NCBI GenBank assembly: GCA_002493945.1
Contig: DLAL01000073.1
Location: 33,901 to 57,013, forward strand
Length of the DNA stretch: 23,113 nt
Reading direction: 5' to 3'
DNA from: Porphyromonadaceae bacterium UBA7048
GTDB lineage: Bacteria; Bacteroidota; Bacteroidia; Bacteroidales; Muribaculaceae
Shown here: positions 1 to 6,854 of the stretch, in pieces
How the letters are laid out: each line of letters starts with the position of its first letter
Numbering within the stretch: the stretch's first letter is position 1
Program-made: the position numbers and the translations under genes
The notes under the pieces: generated by a model
Told to the model about the DNA's origin: nothing
The model's database searches: none
Seen by the model: only the letters and a program-made list of their open reading frames with translations

Positions 1-33
1 TGCCTCACCGTCTCGGGGGTATTTCCCTTGTTT

Positions 34-87
34 CCAGTGGGTTGTAAACCCACTGGGACTAAAAACGGAGGGTTGCAAACCCTCCGT
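34..87. repeat. Tandem REP-like palindromes
   Basis: Two perfect 10-bp inverted repeats lie side by side. The first pairs 34-43 with 47-56, the second 65-74 with 78-87, each around a 3-base loop. Both share the core GGGTTGYAAACCC (T in the first, C in the second) and differ only in the outer stem, CCAGT versus ACGGA. A conserved core with covarying outer arms is typical of REP-type extragenic palindromes. No REP-associated transposase is in the window. The family assignment is inference. Confidence 0.6.
61..87 (-). terminator. Intrinsic terminator of the four-gene operon
   Basis: Read on the minus strand, the palindrome ACGGAGGGTT-TGC-AACCCTCCGT is followed directly by a T-run (A61-A65 on the plus strand). 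It begins 34 bases beyond the stop codon of the small lipoprotein gene. A GC-rich stem plus T-run is the standard Rho-independent form. It coincides with the second of the two tandem palindromes, so one element seems to serve as both repeat and terminator. Confidence 0.6.
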
Positions 88-120
88 GACTGTCCTCCTG
101 TCTAAATCTAAATGGACGGG

Positions 121-1089
121 TTACTGGCGGAAGCGTGTGAGGAAGCCGTCTTCGAAGTAGAGGTAGACGCCGTCGGTATAGGTCCACTGCTCGACCATGC
201 CGCCGTAGGTGGGAACACGGGTGACCAGCGGAGGTGCGCCGAGGACGAGGCGACATTCGTCGCGCGTCATGCCGTCGCGGAGACGCGAGCGGATGATGAG
301 TTCCCACACGTCGTCCTTGATTTCGGGATAGCGGCGGCGCGGATTGTCGAAGGCGAAGATGGTGTCGAAGTTGCGCGTGGCGGCCTTGGAGTCGCCCAGA
401 CTCATGTAGACCATGTAGGATGTGGCGCCTGCCGGAAGGATGGAGGCGTACTGCGGGTCGGTGACGGTGAAGTATACGGCGGCAGGGAAGTTCTCGTCGC
501 CGGGGCCGACGCTGTCGATGTGCACGGGGATGTGGCGGAGTCCGCCCACGGCCTGACGTGTACCGGTGGTGTACCACGCCGGTGTGCGGACGAAGTATGT
601 GCGGCCTCGCATGGCGGAGTCGAGCCGCGCCACGATGTCGAGGTCGACGGTGAAGGGCACGTCGAGGGCCGGGATGGTGTCGAAGCGCTCGCGTGTCATG
701 CCGGGGACGCGGTAGAAGAGGCGGCGTCCGTCGTCGCTGCGGAAGATGAGCTCGACGCCGTCCTCGCCGCGGAGCCCGAGGGCGCGGTTCTCGCCTTCGT
801 AGCTGATGGTGTGTCCGGCCAGTGCGTCGGCAGGGTCGCTTGCGGATGTGAAGATGAGGGAGATGCGGTCGTTGGCGACGCGCCACGTGCGGCCCGGACG
901 CCACTGCGACGGAGGCAGGGACGCTATGCCTGTGAGGAACTGCTGCTCGGGGGTGAGCTGTGCGGCCTGGATGCGGTTGACGTCGGCGTCGCTGATGCGC
1001 GGAGTGCTCTCAACGCCGGTGAAGCATCCTCCGGCACTCAGAGCGAGTGCCGGAAGAAGTGCTGTCAGTATGCGTCGGAAGAGGTTCAT
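121..1089 (-). CDS. Lipoprotein with BamE/SmpA-like C-terminal domain
   Basis: This encodes a 322-residue protein of unknown function. A short positively charged N-terminus and hydrophobic stretch lead to a lipobox ending at Cys22 (SAGGC), so it should be lipid-anchored in the envelope. Residues 30-250 match no family I recognise. The last 55 or so residues contain the pattern G-M-T-R-x-E-x-x-x-x-L-G-x-P, then an aromatic E-Q-W-x-Y segment and a final F-x-D-G strand. That resembles the SmpA/OmlA/BamE fold, which in other bacteria binds BamA-type complexes or peptidoglycan-linked partners. The ATG overlaps the stop of the upstream prolyl oligopeptidase gene (ATGA, 1086-1089), so translation is probably coupled. 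It is the last gene of its operon. The lipoprotein call is firm; the BamE-like call rests on motif reading alone. Confidence 0.85.
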   Translation of the reverse strand: MNLFRRILTALLPALALSAGGCFTGVESTPRISDADVNRIQAAQLTPEQQFLTGIASLPPSQWRPGRTWRVANDRISLIFTSASDPADALAGHTISYEGENRALGLRGEDGVELIFRSDDGRRLFYRVPGMTRERFDTIPALDVPFTVDLDIVARLDSAMRGRTYFVRTPAWYTTGTRQAVGGLRHIPVHIDSVGPGDENFPAAVYFTVTDPQYASILPAGATSYMVYMSLGDSKAATRNFDTIFAFDNPRRRYPEIKDDVWELIIRSRLRDGMTRDECRLVLGAPPLVTRVPTYGGMVEQWTYTDGVYLYFEDGFLTRFRQ

Positions 1090-3221
1090 TTACCTGTGGC
1101 AGGTTCGATGCCGAGGTTCTTGAAGATGAACGAGTAGATGTCGGCGTACTCGTCGACTACCTTTGCCACGGGCTTGCCTGCGCCGTGTCCGGCCTTGCTG
1201 TCGATGCGGATGAGCTTGGGAGCGTCACCGGTATTGGCGGCCTGGAGTGCGGCGGCATACTTGAAGGAGTGTGCCGGGACTACGCGGTCGTCGTGGTCGG
1301 CAGTGGTGACCATGATGGCAGGGTAGGGTGTGCCGTCGTTGCTGATGTTGTGGACGGGCGAGTAGCCGAGGAGGTACTTGGCCATCTCGGGACTGTCGTC
1401 GGCCGTGCCGTAGTCCGATGCCCAGTTCCAGCCGATGGTGAAGAGGTGGTAGCGCATCATGTCCATGACGCCCACACGGGGGATGGCCACGCGGAAGAGG
1501 TCGGGACGGAGGTTGACCGTAGCGCCTACGAGAAGGCCGCCGTTGCTGCCGCCTTCGATGGTGAGGAGCTCGGGCTTGGTCCACTTCCGGTCAACCATAT
1601 ATTCGGCGGCAGCGATGAAGTCGTTGAATACGTTGAGCTTCTGCTGCTTGGTACCTGCCTGATGCCACTCTTCGCCGTACTCGGCGCCGCCGCGGAGGTT
1701 GGCCTGCGCATAGATGCCGCCGTTCTCGAGCCAGAGCAGACGGTTGGGGTTGAACGAGGGGTTGAGGGTGATGTTGAAGCCGCCGTAGCCGTAGAGGTAT
1801 ACGGGGTTGGTGCCGTCGGGCGTGAGGTCCTTGCGGCGGACGGTGAACATGGGCACGCGTGTGCCGTCGGCCGAGGTGTAGAACACCTGCTCGGTGATGT
1901 AGTCGTCGGGGTTGAAGCCCTTGATTTCGGGCGAGTAGAGAGCCTTGCTCTCGCCGGTGGCGAGGTCGTAGCTGAATACGGCCGAGGGGTAGACGAAGGA
2001 GGAGAAGGTGTAGAACACGTCCTTGGAGTCGCGGTCGGCCGAGAAAGCGGCGGTGCCGTAGGTGGAAAGTGCAATCTCGTTGAGGAGCTTGCCGGAGAGG
2101 TCGTAGACGTAGGCGTGGTTCGAGGCGTCGCGGTCGAAGACGGCTATGATGCGGTCGTCGCCGGCGAAGTGCACCTCGGTGAGGACACCGCCGTCGGGGT
2201 CTTCGGGGATGATTTCGGTCCAGTTGTCACGTGCCGGCTTGGCCGGGTCGACCATGACGAAGCGGTTGCGCGGAGCGTCGACTGATGTGAAGAGGTATAC
2301 CTTGCCGTCCTTCATGCTGACGATGGCGTTGGTGAAGTCCTGCGACGGCTCGATGACGGTCCACTTGGCGCCTCCCTTGGTGAGGTCCTTGACCATGACT
2401 GACTCGCCGACTCCCTGTCCGCCTGCGCTGATGGCGAGCATGCGGCCGTCCTTGGATGCCTCGGCCGAGTGGAAGTAAAGGGGCTGGTCGGGATTCTCGT
2501 AGGCTACCTTGTCCTCGGACTGGGGAGTGCCGAGGCGGTGGTAGTAGACTTTGTGGAACTCGTTGGCGTTGCTGAATTCCTTGCCGGCCTCGGGGCGTGC
2601 ATAGGCGCTGTAGTAGAAGCCGTCGGCATCCCATGAGGCGCCGGTGAACTTGGCCCACTCGATATGGTCGGGCAGGAGTTCGCCTGTGGCGGTGTCCATC
2701 ACGTAGATTTCGGTCCAGTCGGAGCCGGAGCGCGATATGGTGTAGGCGGTGTACTTGCCGTCGTTGCTCTGGAAGAGTCCTGTGAGTGCCACTGTGCCGT
2801 CGTCGGAGAGGCTGTTGGGGTCAAGGAATACCTCGCCTTCGGCTTCAGGGGTGTCGGCTCGGTAGATGATGGCCTGGTTGTGCGAGCCGTCGTTGGCCGA
2901 CCAGTAGAACTTGCCGTCTTCGCCTTTCCAGGGGGCGCCGCGGCGTGCATAGCGGTTTAGGGTGTCGAGGCGGTCGTGGAGCGCGCTGCGGAAGGGGATG
3001 GCGTCGAGATAGCGGCGTGTGAGGTCGTTCTCGGCCTTCACCCACTCGAGGGTGGCTTCGGCGGTGTCGTTTTCGAGGGGCCGGTAGGGGTCGGCGACGG
3101 TCATGCCGAATACTTCGTAGACGGTGCTGTCGCAGGGAGCCTCGGGATAGTCGAGCTGTGCCTGTCGCTGTGTGCAGGCACCCATAAGGATAGCCATGGG
3201 GATGAACGGGAGGAATCGCAT
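1086..3221 (-). CDS. Prolyl oligopeptidase family (S9A) lipoprotein
   Basis: This is a 711-residue serine peptidase of family S9A, which cleaves after proline in short peptides. Residues 24-80 form the N-terminal part of the catalytic domain, about 80-440 the seven-bladed propeller that gates the active site, and 445-705 the alpha/beta-hydrolase. The triad is visible: Ser559 in GGSNGG, Asp644 in ADHDDRVVP and His679 in KAGHGAGKP. Arg646, beside the Asp, matches the substrate-binding Arg of mammalian POP. Length and motif spacing are close to those of POP (about 710 residues). Unlike cytosolic POP, it starts with a hydrophobic segment and a lipobox (LMGAC, Cys16), so it is probably exported and lipidated. 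It lies 24 bases downstream of the MscS gene and overlaps the next gene by ATGA. It probably digests peptides in the periplasm or at the surface. Confidence 0.95.
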   Translation of the reverse strand: MRFLPFIPMAILMGACTQRQAQLDYPEAPCDSTVYEVFGMTVADPYRPLENDTAEATLEWVKAENDLTRRYLDAIPFRSALHDRLDTLNRYARRGAPWKGEDGKFYWSANDGSHNQAIIYRADTPEAEGEVFLDPNSLSDDGTVALTGLFQSNDGKYTAYTISRSGSDWTEIYVMDTATGELLPDHIEWAKFTGASWDADGFYYSAYARPEAGKEFSNANEFHKVYYHRLGTPQSEDKVAYENPDQPLYFHSAEASKDGRMLAISAGGQGVGESVMVKDLTKGGAKWTVIEPSQDFTNAIVSMKDGKVYLFTSVDAPRNRFVMVDPAKPARDNWTEIIPEDPDGGVLTEVHFAGDDRIIAVFDRDASNHAYVYDLSGKLLNEIALSTYGTAAFSADRDSKDVFYTFSSFVYPSAVFSYDLATGESKALYSPEIKGFNPDDYITEQVFYTSADGTRVPMFTVRRKDLTPDGTNPVYLYGYGGFNITLNPSFNPNRLLWLENGGIYAQANLRGGAEYGEEWHQAGTKQQKLNVFNDFIAAAEYMVDRKWTKPELLTIEGGSNGGLLVGATVNLRPDLFRVAIPRVGVMDMMRYHLFTIGWNWASDYGTADDSPEMAKYLLGYSPVHNISNDGTPYPAIMVTTADHDDRVVPAHSFKYAAALQAANTGDAPKLIRIDSKAGHGAGKPVAKVVDEYADIYSFIFKNLGIEPATGK

Positions 3222-3245
3222 TTGGGTTGGGAGATATGTGATGAG

Positions 3246-4334
3246 TTAATTCTGAGTGTAGGTGTGTACGTCGAGCTGGGGGAAGGGGAATGAGACGCCG
3301 GCTTCGGGGAGTTCCTTGTAGATGCGCTCGTTGATGGTGAAGTAGACGCCCCAGTAGTCGGCTGTGCGTGCCCATGCGCGGACAGAGAGGTCGACGCTGC
3401 TGGCGCCGAGGTTGGAGACGAGGACCACGGGAGAGCAGTCGGTGGGCTTGGCGACGAATGCCGATTCGGCGGCCGGTGCGGGCACGGGAGCCTTCGGGGA
3501 TTTCTTCTTGCGTCCGAAGATGCGGCGGAGTCCGGTGGCCGGAGCTTCGTCGGCTATCTCTCCGGCGTCCTGACGGGCCTTGAACTCGGCTTCGGCGCGC
3601 TCGGCGCGGTCATCGGCCAGGTACTGGCGTACGATGCGGCTGTCGGAGTGGATGATCTCGAGAATCTTTTCGCGCGCTGCGTCGACTGAGTCACCGTAGC
3701 TGATGCCTACGGTCCACTCGATGCGTCGGTAGTCCTCGCGCGAGGTGTTGTTGATGGAGCCTGTGGAGAGTCCGCCGTTGGGGATGATGATGGCCTTGTT
3801 GTCGCCGGTGGTGATGATGGTGTGGAATATCTGTATTTCCTTGACCGTTCCGGCATATCCCTGGGCCTCGATGAAGTCGCCTATCTTGTAGGGCTTGAGG
3901 AGGAGTATGAGGACGCCTCCGGCGAAGTTCTGGAGCGTGCCGCTCAGTGCCATACCGATGGCCACACCGGCCGAGGCGAAGATGGCGATGAACGACGATG
4001 TCTCGATGCCGAGGATGCCTATGACGATGACTATGAGGATGAAGTAGAGGACGATGCGCACCATGCTGAGGACGAAGGTGGCCAGGGAGCGGTCGACCTT
4101 GCGGCGGATGAAGATGTTGCTGACGACGCGGAACATCTTGTTGATGATCATTCGTCCGACGTAGAACACGAGGATGGCTATGCCGAGGTTGATGGCGAAA
4201 GTCACCATGGTGTTGATGAGTTTGTTGATGAGCTCGTCGACAGGGAGGCTGCTGAGCATGGCGGTCTCCTGATGGAGGGAGGGCACGGAGTCGGGGAGTG
4301 CCACGGGTGCTGAGGATATCTGTGCGGAAATCAT
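3246..4334 (-). CDS. MscS family small-conductance mechanosensitive channel
   Basis: This is a 362-residue inner-membrane channel that would open under membrane tension to release solutes after hypo-osmotic shock. Three hydrophobic helices are seen at about 42-65, 85-111 and 114-147. The third carries the Gly/Ala-rich pore helix (SAGVAIGMALSGTLQNFAGG) followed by the family pattern KPYKIGDFIE. The beta domain follows (AGTVKEI, IPNG), and the protein ends with the usual FPFPQLDVHTYT. Residues about 236-300 are an insertion of charged, then Lys/Pro/Ala-rich sequence inside the C-terminal alpha/beta domain, absent from typical MscS. The start at 4334 is chosen because its ATG overlaps the clostripain stop (ATGA, 4331-4334). 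The same frame stays open further upstream, but only antisense-like, Arg/His-rich sequence lies there. Confidence 0.95.
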   Translation of the reverse strand: MISAQISSAPVALPDSVPSLHQETAMLSSLPVDELINKLINTMVTFAINLGIAILVFYVGRMIINKMFRVVSNIFIRRKVDRSLATFVLSMVRIVLYFILIVIVIGILGIETSSFIAIFASAGVAIGMALSGTLQNFAGGVLILLLKPYKIGDFIEAQGYAGTVKEIQIFHTIITTGDNKAIIIPNGGLSTGSINNTSREDYRRIEWTVGISYGDSVDAAREKILEIIHSDSRIVRQYLADDRAERAEAEFKARQDAGEIADEAPATGLRRIFGRKKKSPKAPVPAPAAESAFVAKPTDCSPVVLVSNLGASSVDLSVRAWARTADYWGVYFTINERIYKELPEAGVSFPFPQLDVHTYTQN

Positions 4335-5527
4335 TGTGTTATGGTCAGTGCTGATGCCACGTCGGTGTACCAGCTGAGGGTGTTGTAGTTCTTTCTGGTG
4401 ACGCTCTCGGCGTTGCGCAGGATGTAGGTCGACAGGCCTGAGCAGGCAGTCAGCGGCATACTGTTCCAGAGCATGGGGGTGGCGGCAGTGTAGAGGATGC
4501 AGCGCGTCATGGCGGCGTCGAAGTCGGCCATGAGGAGGTCGCCTCCGTCGATGCCGGCGCAGAGCGAGGCGAGGTAGTCGCGGAGGTCGAAGTAGTAGCA
4601 GGATGCCGCCGAGGTGACGGTGTAGCGCTGCGGATTGCATCCGTCGGGGAAGCTCGAGGGAGCCTTGGCGTAGATTGCGCGGACGGCACGTGCCACCTCG
4701 TCGATGGCCGCTGCGTCTATGACTGACATGGTGCAGGTTCGCGACTGTCCGGTCAGAGCGTTGTACGACTGGAAGGTGTTGGCGGCTGCCTGTACGAGGT
4801 CAGGTTCGCCGTCGGCGAAGAATTCGCGCACGTTCTTGTCGTAGGGCATGCCTTCGACGGGGAGCTCGGTGACGCTGGCTACGAAGCGCGGAGTGCAGTC
4901 GCGGAGCTCGTAGAGGGTCTCGACGGAGGCCATGTAGCAGCAGTCAAAGTAGACGAATCCGAAGTCGCGCCCGCGGAGGACAGATGCGAGGGTGGTGATG
5001 TTCATCATCTTGCCTCCGGGCTCGTAGCCGAAGGAGCGGCGGCGGTCGGGAGTGTCGGCGATGCCGTCCTGAAGCCATCCTGTGCCGTGGCTCCAGAGGA
5101 CGAGACCGCGGTCGTCGGCCGGCGCGATGCGCTCGAAGTCGTCGAAGACGCGGTTCATGCGCGCGGTGGTGACAGACAGGTCGGAGCGCTCGTAGGTGAG
5201 CAGAGTGTCGGCGCCCTGAGCCGTAATCTCCATTAGTACGGGGTCGGAGACTGTGCCCCGTCCGACGGGTCCGTCGTTGTAGACCAGAAGCCGGCAGTCG
5301 GAGGGGATGTCGCCGCTGCGTGCGGCGGTGAGCATCTCGCGGATGTCCATGATGTCGTACTGCGACGAGCCGAGGTTGTTGTTGGCGACCTGGTAGACGA
5401 GGACGGCGCGGCGCGAGGTTTCGCCGGGTCCGGGAGTGGGGCCGTCGTTGTCGCCGCCGCAGGAGGCGAGTGCCGCGATGGAGGCTGAAGCGAGAGCTAT
5501 TAAGCTGTGTTTCAATACTTTTTTCAT
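4331..5527 (-). CDS. Clostripain-type (C11) cysteine protease lipoprotein
   Basis: This is a 398-residue cysteine peptidase of family C11. The family cleaves after Arg or Lys, and many members self-process. The N-terminus MKKVLKHSL... and the lipobox LASCGG (Cys23) mark an exported lipoprotein, followed by a Gly/Pro/Asp linker. The catalytic dyad is His147 in LWSHGTGW and Cys197 in FDCCYMASVE; by comparison with the FDACLM motif, the second cysteine is the nucleophile. The start at 5527 gives a clean signal peptide. An upstream in-frame extension would run through the promoter and is rejected. It is the first gene of the four-gene operon, and its ATG lies only 7 bases below the -7 element. 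Natural substrates cannot be told from sequence. Confidence 0.92.
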   Translation of the reverse strand: MKKVLKHSLIALASASIAALASCGGDNDGPTPGPGETSRRAVLVYQVANNNLGSSQYDIMDIREMLTAARSGDIPSDCRLLVYNDGPVGRGTVSDPVLMEITAQGADTLLTYERSDLSVTTARMNRVFDDFERIAPADDRGLVLWSHGTGWLQDGIADTPDRRRSFGYEPGGKMMNITTLASVLRGRDFGFVYFDCCYMASVETLYELRDCTPRFVASVTELPVEGMPYDKNVREFFADGEPDLVQAAANTFQSYNALTGQSRTCTMSVIDAAAIDEVARAVRAIYAKAPSSFPDGCNPQRYTVTSAASCYYFDLRDYLASLCAGIDGGDLLMADFDAAMTRCILYTAATPMLWNSMPLTACSGLSTYILRNAESVTRKNYNTLSWYTDVASALTITQ

Positions 5528-5534
5528 TGACTTG

Positions 5535-5565
5535 CAAAGATACGAAAAATATGCCGGGCGGCAAA
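5535..5565 (-). promoter_or_regulatory. Bacteroidetes-type promoter of the clostripain operon
   Basis: On the minus strand there is TTTG (5565-5562), a 19-base spacer, then TATCTTTG (5542-5535). This matches the Bacteroidetes primary sigma consensus (TTTG, about 19-20, TAnnTTTG) exactly. The ATG at 5527-5525 begins 7 bases past the -7 box, leaving room for a 5' leader of only about 0-3 bases. Confidence 0.8.
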
Positions 5566-5637
5566 GGAGATTAAGTGAATTTAACTCCTTCCCGGCGGTG
5601 GTGACTTGCCGTGGCCGCATGGTCGCGCGCAGGGCAC

Positions 5638-5665
5638 AAAAAAAGCCGCCGGAAGTCCGGCGGCT
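5638..5665 (-). terminator. Intrinsic terminator after ompH
   Basis: On the minus strand the stem AGCCGCCGG / CCGGCGGCT closes a 4-base loop and is followed by seven T (A5638-A5644 on plus). It lies 22 bases past the stop of the distal ompH gene and closes the outer-membrane biogenesis block. It also separates that block from the clostripain promoter. Confidence 0.9.
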
Positions 5666-5687
5666 GTGTATCTTTTCCGTTATTCTA

Positions 5688-6191
5688 TCAGATGCCGAGT
5701 TTGGCGCGGACTGCTGGAGTCACGTCGACCACGTCGGTGCCTGTGTAGAGAAGCATGGCGGGCTCGTTGGGGAAGATGAAGGTGTATGAGCCTTCAGCGC
5801 CGACAGCCTTTACGGCGTCGTTGAGCTTGCTCTGGATGGGAGCCATGAGGGTCTGCTGGAGACGGCTGAGGTCCTCGGAAGCGGTGTTGCGGAACTGGTC
5901 GACTTTCTGTGCGCGTTCCTGGATTTCCTGTACGCGGCGCTCCTTGATGGATTCGGGAGTGTTGGCGTCGCTCTGGATGGTCTGATAGTCGGCGTAGAGT
6001 TTGTTGACTTCTTCCTGGAGTTTTGCGAACTCGTCTTCGTATTTCTTGGAGGTCTCGGCAAGCTGGGTCTGCATGGCCTTTGCTTCGGGCATGTCCTGGA
6101 AGAGTGCTTCGAGGTCAACGACACCGAACTTCTGGGCGAATGTGCTCAGCGGCAGGGCAATGAGCAGAGCAAGGATGATTTTCTTGATCAT
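5688..6191 (-). CDS. Skp/OmpH family periplasmic chaperone (distal copy)
   Basis: This is a 167-residue protein. A signal peptide (about 1-19, cleavage near FAQ-KF) is followed by the family opening KFGVVDLEALFQDMP. Residues about 35-120 are a highly charged heptad-rich region, the helical arms of the Skp trimer that hold unfolded outer-membrane proteins in the periplasm. The C-terminal strand segment (YTFIFPN...) completes the small body domain. Length matches the family. A second, divergent copy lies just upstream and bamA lies beyond that, the usual Bacteroidetes order. A likely own promoter lies about 77 bases above the ATG, so this copy may be made in excess of bamA. The function follows from the family. 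Confidence 0.93.
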   Translation of the reverse strand: MIKKIILALLIALPLSTFAQKFGVVDLEALFQDMPEAKAMQTQLAETSKKYEDEFAKLQEEVNKLYADYQTIQSDANTPESIKERRVQEIQERAQKVDQFRNTASEDLSRLQQTLMAPIQSKLNDAVKAVGAEGSYTFIFPNEPAMLLYTGTDVVDVTPAVRAKLGI

Positions 6192-6267
6192 GGTGTTATA
6201 GTGAGTTATTATTTATTTTTCAGTATTTTGACGAGGTGGCCGTGGGTCAGTGAGCCGAACGACTTTG

Positions 6268-6299
6268 CAAATTTAACTAAATTAATTGGAATAACCCAA
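6268..6299 (-). promoter_or_regulatory. Likely internal promoter for the distal ompH
   Basis: The minus strand has TAAATTTG (6275-6268), a full TAnnTTTG match, with TTG (6299-6297) 21 bases upstream inside the end of the preceding ompH gene. The predicted transcript would have a leader of about 70 bases before the ATG at 6191. The -33 part is weaker than in the clostripain promoter, and spacing is slightly long. Confidence 0.5.
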
Positions 6300-6797
6300 T
6301 TTTGCGAGCACTTCGTTGCTGATATCTATACGGGGCGATGCGTAGACGATGTCGGACGATGAGGCGCGGTCGAATATAGTCTGGTATCCGCGCTCCTCGG
6401 CGACTTTCTTGACGGCATTGTACACGTCGTCCTGTATGGGCTTCAGGAGAGTCTGACGCTTCTGATAGAGCTCGCCTTCGGGTCCGAAGTACTTCATGCG
6501 GAGCTCGGTGGCTTCTTTCTCCTTGGCTACGATGTCGGCCTCGCGCTTCTTGACCTGCTCGTCGGTGAGGAACACCTTGTCGGCCAGGTAGCTGTTGTAC
6601 ATGGTCTCGGCTTCCTTGCCGACGGCCTCGACCTCTTTCTGCCAGCGCTGGCTGAGCTGGTTGAGCTGCTCGTTGGCCATCTCGTAGGAGGGTACGTTGC
6701 TGAAGATGTACTCCATGTCGACGAGGGCGAATTTCTGGGCATGTGCCGCAACGGCGGCTACGATGGCCAAAAGAAGGGTTATGACGGTTTTCTTCAT
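6282..6797 (-). CDS. Skp/OmpH family periplasmic chaperone (proximal copy)
   Basis: This is a 171-residue protein with a signal peptide (about 1-20, ending AHAQ) and the family motif KFALVDMEYIFSNVP. A long charged helical region spans about 36-110 and the C-terminal part reads YQTIFDRASSSDIVYASP. It is clearly related to the downstream copy but diverged through most of its length, so the pair is an old duplication. It would form coiled-coil trimers that carry outer-membrane proteins to BamA. It starts 57 bases below the bamA stop with no convincing promoter between, so it is probably co-transcribed with bamA. The AT-rich gap (6798-6854) could fold imperfectly but has no T-run. Confidence 0.93.
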   Translation of the reverse strand: MKKTVITLLLAIVAAVAAHAQKFALVDMEYIFSNVPSYEMANEQLNQLSQRWQKEVEAVGKEAETMYNSYLADKVFLTDEQVKKREADIVAKEKEATELRMKYFGPEGELYQKRQTLLKPIQDDVYNAVKKVAEERGYQTIFDRASSSDIVYASPRIDISNEVLAKLGYSN

Positions 6798-6854
6798 GTG
6801 TGACGTTTTTGGGTGTATACTATATTATTATAGACACTCAAGATGGTAAAAGGT

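Noticed and set aside
1..105. Plus-strand frame open from the window edge to a TAA at 103-105
   Set aside because: It would have to be translated through both palindromes and shows no recognisable protein sequence; too short to support a partial gene.
112..2285. Long plus-strand open frames (112-1137, 1047-2285) opposite the lipoprotein and peptidase genes
   Set aside because: They are antisense to genes with clear motifs. Their translations are low-complexity (Val/Asp/Gly/Glu-rich), as expected from GC-rich codon mirrors.
4335..4640. N-terminal extension of the MscS gene
   Set aside because: The extra residues are Arg/His/Leu-rich sequence read from inside the clostripain gene in another frame. 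The ATGA overlap at 4331-4334 gives the natural start.
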